Below, one piece after another: positions 7,904 through 16,042 of a stretch of DNA of 25,358 nt (position 1 is its first letter; each line of letters opens with the position of its first letter). The notes below the pieces were generated by a model that made no database searches, was not told the origin of the DNA, and worked only from the letters and a program-made list of their open reading frames with translations. The stretch is from NCBI GenBank assembly GCA_963582065.1, contig CAUZRQ010000075.1, positions 1 to 25,358 of the forward strand, given 5' to 3'. Source of the DNA: UBA8437 sp963582065 (GTDB lineage: Bacteria; Planctomycetota; Planctomycetia; Planctomycetales; Planctomycetaceae). Both the position numbers and the translations under genes were made by a program.

Positions 7904-9133
7904 ATGACCAAGCCCCGAATTGCTGATGTTGGCCTCGTCCTGTCTCTGCTGGTGGTGATCACGATCGTTGGTCCCACCCCCGCGGTGGCCGCCAAGCCGC
8001 TCTCGATCGGCGAGGCCCGGTTGCTGGTGACCGGGGCCCGGCACAATCGGCCGGACAACTACCCGGGCATCGGTGATTTCATCGGGTGGCCCGGGGGTGT
8101 CGATCGCCTGCCCAACGGTGACCTGCTGGTGACCCACTCGTCGGGCTACTGGCACTCGTCGTTCGCCATGCCCCGGCAGATCGAGCCGAAGCTGGCCAAG
8201 AACTGGCGGGCCGAGGGTTGGCCGCTGGACTTCAAGGCTCCCACCGGAGGCCGCACGATGGCCTGCCGGTCGACCGACGGCGGCAGGACCTGGTCGAAGC
8301 CGTTCACGATTCTCGATCACCGTCTCGACGACGGCGCCCACGCGGTGATGACCTTGCCCAGTGGTCGGGTCATCTGCCTGATCGGTGTCCAGGCATCGTG
8401 GTACGGCTACACCCATGCTCCAAAAGGCTTCGAGAAGGACATCGACGGGCTGAACACCAAGCAGTTCGTCATCCACTCGGACGACAACGGCAAGACCTGG
8501 TCGAAGCCCCGCGGCCTGAAGAGCCCGGGTGACTTCTACGAACGGGGCCACGGCGGCCGCCCGGTGCTGCTCTCCGACGGAAGCGTTCTCTGGGCCACCT
8601 ACTACCAGGTTCGAGGCCGCAAGTTTCTCAGCGGAGCCATCCGCCGTTCGACCGACAACGGCCTGACCTGGCCGGTGATCTCGAGGATCGTCCGCAAGGA
8701 GAACGCGATCGACGAGCCGGCGATCGCCGAGTTGAAGGACGGGCGGCTGGTGCTGGTCACCCGGCCCGACGGAGCGGTGTTCCATTCGGCCGACAAGGGC
8801 CGCACCTGGAAGGATTCGGGAACACGGATTGTCGACAGCGGCAAGTTCAAGGCCCCTCAACTGGCGGTGCTCAAGGACGGCACGCTGGTGGCATTTGCCA
8901 CGTGGCGGAACCTGAGGGCCTGGATCAGCCGCGACGGGGGGAAGACCTGGACGAAGAACCTGCCGCTGGACACCGGCAGTTACGGGTACCCGGGCTCCTA
9001 CATCCTCGAAAAGGACGACTCGATCCTGTTCCCCTACTGTGCCAGTGGCCGGGCTCCCAACGCCGTCTACCTGCTGCGGTTCCGGGTCAACGCGAAGCGG
9101 GACGGCGTCGAGCTGCTGCCGGCGGTTCGCTAG
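7904..9133 (+). CDS. Exported sialidase / BNR-repeat (Asp-box) exo-glycosidase-like protein
   Basis: The predicted 409-residue protein has a signal peptide at about 1-29 (hydrophobic, ending TPAVAA). Five Asp-box motifs of the type S-x-D-x-G-x-T-W are visible: STDGGRTWS, SDDNGKTWS, STDNGLTWP, SADKGRTWK and SRDGGKTWT. These are spaced as in six-bladed sialidase propellers. VDRLPNGDLLV near residue 65 stands where the R-I/L-P motif with an active-site Arg is usual. Members release terminal sialic acids or act on related sugars; many planctomycete homologues are uncharacterised. Its last 47 bases overlap the 3' end of the convergent SGNH gene. TACGAT at 7853, within GGTACGATTCGG, is a possible -10 element, but no convincing -35 was seen. 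The 171-bp gap upstream shows no other feature. Confidence 0.87.
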   Translation: MTKPRIADVGLVLSLLVVITIVGPTPAVAAKPLSIGEARLLVTGARHNRPDNYPGIGDFIGWPGGVDRLPNGDLLVTHSSGYWHSSFAMPRQIEPKLAKNWRAEGWPLDFKAPTGGRTMACRSTDGGRTWSKPFTILDHRLDDGAHAVMTLPSGRVICLIGVQASWYGYTHAPKGFEKDIDGLNTKQFVIHSDDNGKTWSKPRGLKSPGDFYERGHGGRPVLLSDGSVLWATYYQVRGRKFLSGAIRRSTDNGLTWPVISRIVRKENAIDEPAIAELKDGRLVLVTRPDGAVFHSADKGRTWKDSGTRIVDSGKFKAPQLAVLKDGTLVAFATWRNLRAWISRDGGKTWTKNLPLDTGSYGYPGSYILEKDDSILFPYCASGRAPNAVYLLRFRVNAKRDGVELLPAVR

Positions 9134-10601
9134 GTCCGGTCGGCCCGGCCACTTCCAGGAGCGGTTCGAGGTGTTGGGCGATCAGGCTGTGGCCCAGCGG
9201 CGTCGGATGGCAGTCGTCGTGGATCAGTTCGCTGTTGAAGTGGCGTTGGCGACGGTGATGGTAGTCATCGAAGATCTTGCGGACATCGACCAACTCGGCC
9301 CCATCCTTCGCAGCGACCTCACGGATCACGCGGTTGATGCTGAGCCGCGAGCCCAGGTTGCCGATCATGGCCTCGCGTGACCGGGCGTAGGCGGCTTCGG
9401 CCTCGACGGGCCGCTCGAGCGATTCGAGCAGTTCGGCCTCGAGGTAGTGGGGAACCGGTGGGAGCGGGTCGAGCCGGATGGCTTCCCGAATTCGCTCGAG
9501 CGCTTCGGCCGGCTGATCCTGGTCCTGCAGCCCCAGCGTCTCGGTGACCAGCCGAGTCATCGTCTCGAGGTGCTGCGGATCTCCGGCCAGCGGTTGCCGT
9601 TGTTTCCAGGCGGGGGCCAACCGGTACTGGAAGGGCATCGTCATCAGGATGACGCGGACGTTCCTGCTGCGGGATTCGGTGACGATCGCCACCAGGTTTT
9701 CACGGAATCGTTCGAGGTACTTCTGCCGCGTTTCAGGCCACTGCGAGACGTCGTACCGTTCGGGGGTCAGCGGGTTTTCGATTGCGTGGCGGACTCCGGT
9801 CAAGGCGTGGTGCTCGACGAACCCGTCGTCGTGTGCCACCGGCAGCGGCGCCGCCTGCGCGTCACGGTTCTGCAGCAGGTGGACCACGCCTGATGCCAAC
9901 GCGGCCAGGGCACGGCTGTGGGAGAGGGTGGTCAGCACCGAGCGGCTGGTGGCGTCGATCGCCGCGGCTGGTCGGGATTCCAGGTGGTTCCGGCTGCCGG
10001 GTCGAGAAGGTCTCCAGTGAAACCATTCGTTGTTCCCCGAGAAGACGACCAGGGTCGCGGGGTTGTAGTGTTCGAGGATCGTGCGGGCGATGGGCACGAT
10101 GTCGCTGCTGGTGGCTCCGACACGTGCGGCATTCAGCACGCGGTGGTCCGGCCTGAAGTCGGGCCGATCGACCCGTGCGGCCAGGCTCTCCTCGAAGTGG
10201 TACGGGTACCCGAAGGCCGCCGATCCGCCCAGCACGAAGGTCCTCTTTCCCGGCGAGCCCGGACAGGTTTGGGGCGTCAACCGGCGGTGCTCGATCCAGG
10301 GGCCGGCTCCCTTGATTCGCGTCTGCCCGACGCGATAGGGCTCGGAGGGATCGGGTCCGTCGTTGGAGCCGCGAATCCAGAGCGCCGAACCGGGAACCGT
10401 CGATGCGACGGTTTCGGCCGGCACGGCTTCGATCTCCATCAACGTCAGTCGCCACAACAGCTTCTGGCGGAAGTCGAGCAGGTGATCGCCGATCCAGCCA
10501 GCGGCTTCCATCGCTGCCAGGACCATCAGCACGAACCCGAGACGTCGCCACCGTCGGCGGTTCGAGCGGCCTGCCGGAGTGATGTTGTCGGCCGAATCCA
10601 T
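9087..10601 (-). CDS. Membrane-anchored SGNH/GDSL-type hydrolase with a helical TPR-like insertion
   Basis: The predicted 504-residue protein has a basic N-terminus and a single hydrophobic segment at about 21-40, suggesting an anchor or uncleaved signal. SGNH landmarks are TFVLGGSAAFGYPY with the putative nucleophile Ser127, VVFSGNNEW (the Gly-Asn block) and DDCHPTPLGHSLIA near the C-terminus with the Asp-x-x-His pair. About residues 365-425 read as helix-turn-helix repeats (ALERIREAIRLDPLPP, then AEAAYARSREAM), like TPR units, inserted before the final block. Such enzymes are esterases, lipases or O-acetyl-transfer/removal enzymes on glycans; the substrate is unknown. The frame continues upstream to 12407, but that part runs antisense to the clear zincin gene, so the ATG at 10601 was chosen. 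Its stop lies inside the convergent sialidase gene. Confidence 0.8.
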   Translation of the reverse strand: MDSADNITPAGRSNRRRWRRLGFVLMVLAAMEAAGWIGDHLLDFRQKLLWRLTLMEIEAVPAETVASTVPGSALWIRGSNDGPDPSEPYRVGQTRIKGAGPWIEHRRLTPQTCPGSPGKRTFVLGGSAAFGYPYHFEESLAARVDRPDFRPDHRVLNAARVGATSSDIVPIARTILEHYNPATLVVFSGNNEWFHWRPSRPGSRNHLESRPAAAIDATSRSVLTTLSHSRALAALASGVVHLLQNRDAQAAPLPVAHDDGFVEHHALTGVRHAIENPLTPERYDVSQWPETRQKYLERFRENLVAIVTESRSRNVRVILMTMPFQYRLAPAWKQRQPLAGDPQHLETMTRLVTETLGLQDQDQPAEALERIREAIRLDPLPPVPHYLEAELLESLERPVEAEAAYARSREAMIGNLGSRLSINRVIREVAAKDGAELVDVRKIFDDYHHRRQRHFNSELIHDDCHPTPLGHSLIAQHLEPLLEVAGPTGPSEPPAAARRRPASR

Positions 10602-10760
10602 GAAGGCACGCTGCGGAAGGACTGCCGTGTCATCGCGTCTTGAGGCGGGGTCGGTACAATCGGAGAGCCTGTGGCCAACCCGATGGTAAACCACCAGCCA
10701 CGGCTCTAGCCAACAACGACTGGCTGCCTCGACCCGATCGACCGACCACGGACTCTCCTC

Positions 10761-12341
10761 ATGCCCATCGTCCGAACGCTTGTTCTCGTCCTGCTCTCGG
10801 CCTCGTTCTGCCTGGCCGGGGATCCCGACGAAAAATACCCGGTGACGGCTCCACCGAAGAAACTGAAGCTCGATCCCTTCTACAAGAAGTACACCGAGGC
10901 GGGCGGGTACCCGATTGTCGCCTCGGCCCAGGTCAACGACTTCGCCCTCAAGGAAGCGGCCTACCTGGTCGACCTGATGCTGGCCCAGCGGCCGGACGTG
11001 CGGAAGGCGATGATCGAGAGCGGATCGCGGTTGATCGTGATCGGGCACAACGAATTCACCACCGACATGCCCGAGTACGGCCACATGAAGCCCAAGAACT
11101 TCTGGGACGCACGGGCTCGTGGTTTGGGTGGTTCGAGGACCGACCCGGTCTGTTCGTGCGCCGAGGAGAACGTGCTGGGATACGTGGGAGATCCGTACAG
11201 CACCGAGTGCATCGTGATCCACGAGTTCGCGCACAACATCCATCTCCGTGGGCTCATCCGGATCGACAAGACCTTCGATGCCCGTCTGAAGCAGGCCTAC
11301 GACCGGGCGATGGAACGGGGACTGTGGAAGAACAAGTACGCTTCGACCAATCGCAACGAGTATTTTGCCGAGGGCGTGCAGAGCTGGTTCAACAACAACC
11401 GGCCACCCGACCACGACCACAACCACGTCGACACGCGGAAAGAACTCAAGGAGTACGACACCGGGCTGGCCAAGCTCTGCCAGGAGGCTTTTGGCGACAC
11501 CAAGCTGGTCTACACCAAGCCGGTCACCCGGCTGAAGGGGCACCTGGCCGGCTACAAGCCCAAGACGGCCCCGAAATTCAAATGGCCCGATCGGTTGGCG
11601 AAGGTGCGACAGGAAATCCGCGAGAAGGCCCGCAACCGCGGCAAGAAGAAGCCCGGGCCGGACAAGACGGGCTTCATCGAACACTCGCCGGTCAAGCTGC
11701 AGGGCTGGACGCTGCAGTTCGACAAGCGGTTGCTTGCGGGCAAGCACAAGTCGGTCGGTGACCAGGTGCGGCGGATGATCGACGGGAAGCTGTTCGAGAT
11801 CACGCTGCTGGTCTCGGCCAGCCGCCTGAAGCACCTCCGCGACGTGCCGATCTGGGTCGACCTGGATCACCCGCTGAAGACGGCCCAGTACCACCCGGGA
11901 GCCAAGTGGCTGCGTGACCACGGTCACGACCCCGAGATGGTCAAGGCGGTGCACATTCCCGATGCGGGGCGGTTGATCTCGTTGATCAAGAGCAACGACC
12001 AGCCGGCCGTGATGCTCCACGAACTGGCTCATGCCTACCACGACCGGGTGCTGGGCTTCGGGTACGGCCCGATCCGCCAGGCGTGGGACAAGATCGTGGC
12101 GAGCAAGAAATACGAGAAGGTGCTGCACATCCGTGGCCGCCAGGTGCGGCACTACGCGTTGACCAACCACAAGGAGTTCTTCGCCGAGATGAGCGAGGCG
12201 TTCTTTGACACGAACGACTTCTATCCCTTCGTGCGGGCTGAGCTGCGGGATTTCGAGCCGGAGGTCTTCGCGTTGCTCAAGGCGGTCTGGTCGGAAGGCG
12301 AGCCGCCCAAGCCGAAGACGCCGACCGGGAAGAAGAAATAG
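10761..12341 (+). CDS. Exported protein with two tandem zincin metallopeptidase domains
   Basis: The predicted 526-residue protein has a signal peptide at about 1-19. The first zincin motif is VIHEFAHNIH with HEFAH at 154-158; a downstream helix, YASTNRNEYFAEG, offers Glu200 or Glu204 as third zinc ligand. The second is MLHELAHAYH with HELAH at 420-424, followed by YALTNHKEFFAEM with Glu472/Glu475. The two halves match each other around both motifs, so an internal duplication is clear. The closest fold memory is the anthrax lethal factor-like (gluzincin-type) peptidase domain. About residues 270-320 form a highly basic linker, and the tail is Lys/Pro-rich. It is divergent from the SGNH gene (159-bp gap) and is followed 41 bases later by an unknown gene. 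TACAAT at 10655, within GGTACAATCGG, is a possible -10 element. Extracellular proteolysis is inferred; no substrate is known. Confidence 0.82.
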   Translation: MPIVRTLVLVLLSASFCLAGDPDEKYPVTAPPKKLKLDPFYKKYTEAGGYPIVASAQVNDFALKEAAYLVDLMLAQRPDVRKAMIESGSRLIVIGHNEFTTDMPEYGHMKPKNFWDARARGLGGSRTDPVCSCAEENVLGYVGDPYSTECIVIHEFAHNIHLRGLIRIDKTFDARLKQAYDRAMERGLWKNKYASTNRNEYFAEGVQSWFNNNRPPDHDHNHVDTRKELKEYDTGLAKLCQEAFGDTKLVYTKPVTRLKGHLAGYKPKTAPKFKWPDRLAKVRQEIREKARNRGKKKPGPDKTGFIEHSPVKLQGWTLQFDKRLLAGKHKSVGDQVRRMIDGKLFEITLLVSASRLKHLRDVPIWVDLDHPLKTAQYHPGAKWLRDHGHDPEMVKAVHIPDAGRLISLIKSNDQPAVMLHELAHAYHDRVLGFGYGPIRQAWDKIVASKKYEKVLHIRGRQVRHYALTNHKEFFAEMSEAFFDTNDFYPFVRAELRDFEPEVFALLKAVWSEGEPPKPKTPTGKKK

Positions 12342-12369
12342 TTGTTGCGGGCGGGTTGTACAGTTTGCC

Positions 12370-12376
12370 GGAGGAG
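12370..12376 (+). promoter_or_regulatory. Ribosome binding site that decides the start of the unknown gene
   Basis: GGAGGAG ends directly against an ATG at 12377 but stands 6-8 bases before the ATG at 12383. The second ATG is therefore the better start. Confidence 0.65.
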
Positions 12377-12382
12377 ATGTGG

Positions 12383-13150
12383 ATGTCGGGGCAGTGGGAC
12401 TTGGCACTCGAGCAGAACTCCGAGCTCGAAGTGGTCAATGGCAGCGCGGCCCAGGTGGTCGAGGCGGTTCGTCGCGGGGCGGACCTGCGTCTGTTCATGG
12501 AGGCTCGCGGGTACGACGAGACACTCTGTTTCCAGCAGGTCTATGCGGGCACCGGCGACGCGTTTGCCGGGCTGATGTCTCACCACCACTCCTACGCTCA
12601 CCGCGGCGAACTGGCCGAGCAGCCCTACTTCAGCTTTTTCCGTTACGACACCGGCGGGGCGTTCTCGCAGGTCAAGTGGATGCTCGACGGTTCGATTTTC
12701 GATGAGCAGCAGGGTTTCGCCTACGGTGTCTATCGCTGGTACGTGTGTGACCGCTGGCGGGTGGTCTACGAGCACGACGAGCATGGAGAACCGGTCGCCG
12801 GCGATTTGGACGAGTTGCACGCCTGCATCCGGGCCGGGCGGTCGATGAAGGTCGGCGTGCGACAGTTTCACGGGCTGGCCGCCGACGACACCAGCGGTCC
12901 CGACCAGGTGTCGTTCCTGAGCGTGATGCAGCCGCTGATCGCTGACGGCCACGCCGGGGCCAACTGCGACTTCGTGCTCGACTGTGCACCGAAATGGCCG
13001 TTCGAGTTCGCCGACGGGATGCACGTGGGCATGATCTGGCCCGACACGTCCGGACGGATCATCTGCCACCTGGTACGGCCTGGTGAACTGCCGTTCCGGC
13101 GGACCGAGGTCCACCGGGCGATGCAGTGGTTGATTGCCGACGTCGGCTAG
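12383..13150 (+). CDS. Protein of unknown function, cytoplasmic
   Basis: I do not recognise this 255-residue family. There is no signal peptide or membrane segment, unlike almost all neighbours. The sequence is rich in aromatic and acidic residues. Notable stretches are VVEAVRRGADLRLFMEARGY, a histidine cluster SHHHSYAH near residue 65, FSFFRYDTGG, VYRWYVCDRWRVVYEHDEHG, an FHG-containing segment near 170, and a C-terminal helix EVHRAMQWLIADVG. Two His/Asp/Glu-rich stretches could bind a metal, but no named motif is present. Codon use looks like the neighbours. The start at 12383 follows a good GGAGGAG site. The gene begins 41 bases after the zincin gene on the same strand and may share its transcript. 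It converges on the DUF1501 gene, with 13 bases between the stops. Confidence 0.72.
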   Translation: MSGQWDLALEQNSELEVVNGSAAQVVEAVRRGADLRLFMEARGYDETLCFQQVYAGTGDAFAGLMSHHHSYAHRGELAEQPYFSFFRYDTGGAFSQVKWMLDGSIFDEQQGFAYGVYRWYVCDRWRVVYEHDEHGEPVAGDLDELHACIRAGRSMKVGVRQFHGLAADDTSGPDQVSFLSVMQPLIADGHAGANCDFVLDCAPKWPFEFADGMHVGMIWPDTSGRIICHLVRPGELPFRRTEVHRAMQWLIADVG

Positions 13151-13163
13151 TCATTGGCCCGGC

Positions 13164-14588
13164 CTAGAAAAGGCCGGCCATCACGCGGCCTTCTTCGAGC
13201 AGTTCGATCGACTGGCCGTCACCGTCGACGGCCGTGAGGTCGTGGACGCCCATCGCGTGGTAGATGGTGCGGGCCAGGTCGGAGGGGCCGACCGGCTTGT
13301 CGACCGGGTAGGCGGCGATCGGGTCACTGGCCCCGTACAACTGGCCGCCGCGGATGCCGGCTCCGGCCATCAACACCGACATGCACTGTCGCCAGTGATT
13401 GCGGCCACTGGTTCCACCCGGGCGCGGGTCGCCGATCTTGGGGGTCCGGCCCATCTCGCTGCTGACGACCACCAGTGTCTCGTCGAGCAACCCCTGCTGG
13501 TGCAGGTCATCGAGCAGGGCGGCGAACATGCGGTCGAAATTCGGCAGCAGGATGTCCCTGAGGCAGTCGAAGTTCTTGCCGTGCGTGTCCCAGCTGCCCG
13601 CCCCGTTGCAGAACTTCTTCTTGTGCAGGACCGGGTCTTCCTTCTTCCAGACCACGGTGATGAAGGGGACTTCGGCCTGGACCAGCCGGCGGGCCATCAG
13701 CAGGCTCATCGCGTTCACGCCACGACCGTAGGTCCGCCGCAGCGCCTCGGGCTCGCGTTCGATCTCGAAGGCCTCGCGCGACTTCTTCGAGAACAGCACC
13801 GAGAACGCCCGCTGCTGGTGCTTGCTGTAGTCCTGGGTGACCAGTGACCGTTCGAAACGGCGGTGCTGGTCGTCGAACTGCCTGAGCAACTGCTGCCGGG
13901 TCCGCAGCCGCCCGGCGGAAAGGTCCGCGGGCAGTTTCAGGGCGGGCACCGTGAACTTCGGTGGGATGTCGTTGCTGCCGTCGACGTACAGCGGATTGAA
14001 CTCGGCGCCCAGTTGGTTGGCGTACTGCCCGGGCGTGTTGGAGAGCACGCGGAACCGTCGCGGCAGCATGACCTGCTGGGGAACCGAGTTGCGTTGACGG
14101 GTCTTGGCGGCGACGACGGCGCCGATGAACGGAGGATCGTCGGGTCGCGACGGCCGACTTTCGCTGAGCTGGAAGAACGAGGAATCGGGGGGATGGGCGG
14201 TCAGACCGTGAAAGAAGCCCGACGAGTGGTTGTTAGGCCCCGGCAGGTCGCGCGAGGTGGCGTGGCCCATCGAGTGGACAATCGCCAGGTGGTGAGTTTG
14301 CCGGGCCAGCCGCGGCAGGTGCTCGCAGAGTTGAATGCCGGGGGCGGATGTCTGGATCGGCTGGAACGGACCGCGAAATTCGGCGGCCGCCTGGGGTTTC
14401 ATGTCCCAGGTGTCGATGTGCGACGGGCCGCCGTCGAGCCAGATCAGGATGGTCGATCGGGCCCGGGAACTGTCGGCCTGTGCTCCGGCCAGGACATCCG
14501 GCAGCGAGAGTCCCGCGAAACCCAGCCCGCTGGCCGTCAGGAAGGAACGGCGATCGAGACGGGGATGCTGTGACGAACGGCAGGGCAT
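13164..14588 (-). CDS. DUF1501 protein with Tat signal (alkaline-phosphatase-fold/sulfatase-like)
   Basis: The predicted 474-residue protein begins with a twin-arginine signal (DRRSFLTASGLGFAGLSLPD), implying export in folded form. The DUF1501 family landmarks follow: ILIWLDGGPSHIDTWDMKP, IVHSMGHATSRDLPGPNNHS, FITVVWKKEDPVLHKKKF, then WDTHGKNFDCLRDILLPNFD, VVVSSEMGRTPKI and GRNHWRQCMSVLMAGAGIRGG. The family is abundant in Planctomycetota. It belongs structurally with alkaline phosphatase/sulfatase-like proteins, but its activity is not established. It is the last gene of the three-gene minus-strand operon. Its ATG lies only 2 bases after the phosphoesterase stop, so translation is probably coupled. 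Confidence 0.92.
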   Translation of the reverse strand: MPCRSSQHPRLDRRSFLTASGLGFAGLSLPDVLAGAQADSSRARSTILIWLDGGPSHIDTWDMKPQAAAEFRGPFQPIQTSAPGIQLCEHLPRLARQTHHLAIVHSMGHATSRDLPGPNNHSSGFFHGLTAHPPDSSFFQLSESRPSRPDDPPFIGAVVAAKTRQRNSVPQQVMLPRRFRVLSNTPGQYANQLGAEFNPLYVDGSNDIPPKFTVPALKLPADLSAGRLRTRQQLLRQFDDQHRRFERSLVTQDYSKHQQRAFSVLFSKKSREAFEIEREPEALRRTYGRGVNAMSLLMARRLVQAEVPFITVVWKKEDPVLHKKKFCNGAGSWDTHGKNFDCLRDILLPNFDRMFAALLDDLHQQGLLDETLVVVSSEMGRTPKIGDPRPGGTSGRNHWRQCMSVLMAGAGIRGGQLYGASDPIAAYPVDKPVGPSDLARTIYHAMGVHDLTAVDGDGQSIELLEEGRVMAGLF

Positions 14589-14590
14589 TG

Positions 14591-16042
14591 TCAGCTGGTG
14601 AACCGGTGTGTGAATTTCCGGCGGGGTCGACCGGGTTCTGCGATTCGGATGGTTGCCTGGTGTCTTCCGGGCAGGAGGTCCGAGGCCGGGATGGTCCAGC
14701 CCCAGTGGTGGGCCGCTTGCAGGTCGCCGAAGTGGCGGCCCCGGTTGCTGGATTTCAGTGTAACCGGAGGTCGCGAGTCGATCTGCGCCCGAACGCGGGT
14801 GGTGTCGGTGCCGTCGAAGATGTTGATCAGCAGGTCGGCGGCCTTGTCGGCCCGGAGCTTCTCGGGTCGTCCGACGATTTCGCCGGCGGCGTCCACTCGT
14901 GATTCGGCGCTGCCGTGGTAGTGGTGGACGAGCCCGCCGCCCGACCAGTCGACCAGCCGGTAACCGCGGGGTTCTCCACTGGTGGCGTCCTCACGCTCGC
15001 CGGACTTCGCCCGCCACCAGGTGCCGCACACGCTGACCGATTCGACGAACTCGATTCCCGACTGCACCATCCGCTGGTTTTCGTGCAGGTGTCCCTGCAG
15101 GACCAGCTTGACGTCGTGTGCCTTCAACTGGTCGATGGCCTGCCCGGCATTGGTGATGATCCACTGGGGCGACTTTTCGGCCGTGGTCCCGCGGCGGGGC
15201 GGGTAGTTGCTGGCCAGCGGGATGTGCACGGCCACGACGGTGGTCATGCCGCGGGGGACCGCGGCCAGGTCGGCGGCCAGCCACTGCAGTTCACGACGTC
15301 CGAACCGCCCGATCACCCGCCCGGGCTTGCCGGCGGTGGTGTCGAGGTGGCAGCCATCGAGCGTGATGCAGTGCAGCCCGCCGATGTCCCACGAGTAGTA
15401 GGTGGGCCCGAACAGCTGGCGGAATCGGCCCAGCGGATCGCCGGTCTTCAACTGGAACTCGTGGTTGCCGACCGAGTGCCGGACGGGCATCTTCAACCGG
15501 CTGACCAGTTCGACGTAGCGGGGCCCCTCGCGGTGGTCCAGGGAAATGTCGCCGCCGACCCAGCAGGCGTCGGGCAACGGGTCCAGGTCATTGATCTCGT
15601 CGATCGTCCGGTTCATTCGCTTCACCGATTCGGACGAGTTGCCCTCGGACAGGTGAACGTCGGTCATGTAGACCAGGCGATGCGACGGATCGGTGGAACG
15701 CGGCTTCAACCGGAACACGGGTCGTTGCTTGGCCGCCGTGGACGTTGCGACGTAGAACGAGTCGGTCCAGTGGCCCGATGGCGTGGTGACGAACAGGAAC
15801 GGTCCGCTGTCGGGCCCGACGCGGATCCGGAAGTCACCCGACTCGTCGGTGTGGACGACCCGCAACCCGTCGGAAACCCGGACACCGGCCAGCGGTTTCC
15901 TGTTCGCGACGACCGAGCCCCGGATTTCGGTCGAGGGAACCGGGGCCGCCAGGGCACGACACCAGGAGCCCGTTCCGACGGACAGGCCGACCGAAGCGGC
16001 CTGCTGCAGGAATCTCCGACGATCGCCGTTGCGGCTGGTCAC
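14591..16042 (-). CDS. Tat-exported calcineurin-like phosphoesterase with N- and C-terminal accessory domains
   Basis: The predicted 483-residue protein has three parts after a Tat signal (DRRRFLQQAASVGLSV). The first is a carboxypeptidase-regulatory-like beta domain (IRGSVVANRKPLAGVRVSDG), as in the MetallophosN family. The second is a metallophosphoesterase core with the complete ligand set: YMTDVHLSEG (D-x-H), WVGGDISLD (GD), HSVGNHEF (GNHE), VVAVHIPL and LVLQGHLHENQ (GHxH). The third is a C-terminal domain of the MetallophosC type. It should hydrolyse phosphate mono- or diesters outside the cytoplasm; the substrate is unknown. The start is a GTG at 16042 overlapping the preceding gene's TGA as GTGA. 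This is a standard coupling overlap and places the Tat motif at residues 7-10. The frame continues upstream to 16762, but there it is antisense-like and out of phase with the haem gene. Confidence 0.9.
   Translation of the reverse strand: MTSRNGDRRRFLQQAASVGLSVGTGSWCRALAAPVPSTEIRGSVVANRKPLAGVRVSDGLRVVHTDESGDFRIRVGPDSGPFLFVTTPSGHWTDSFYVATSTAAKQRPVFRLKPRSTDPSHRLVYMTDVHLSEGNSSESVKRMNRTIDEINDLDPLPDACWVGGDISLDHREGPRYVELVSRLKMPVRHSVGNHEFQLKTGDPLGRFRQLFGPTYYSWDIGGLHCITLDGCHLDTTAGKPGRVIGRFGRRELQWLAADLAAVPRGMTTVVAVHIPLASNYPPRRGTTAEKSPQWIITNAGQAIDQLKAHDVKLVLQGHLHENQRMVQSGIEFVESVSVCGTWWRAKSGEREDATSGEPRGYRLVDWSGGGLVHHYHGSAESRVDAAGEIVGRPEKLRADKAADLLINIFDGTDTTRVRAQIDSRPPVTLKSSNRGRHFGDLQAAHHWGWTIPASDLLPGRHQATIRIAEPGRPRRKFTHRFTS

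Noticed and set aside
10602..12407. Upstream extension of the SGNH hydrolase frame to about 1100 residues
   Set aside because: This part is antisense to the tandem zincin gene, and its translation has no recognisable domain. The anchor segment fits the ATG at 10601.
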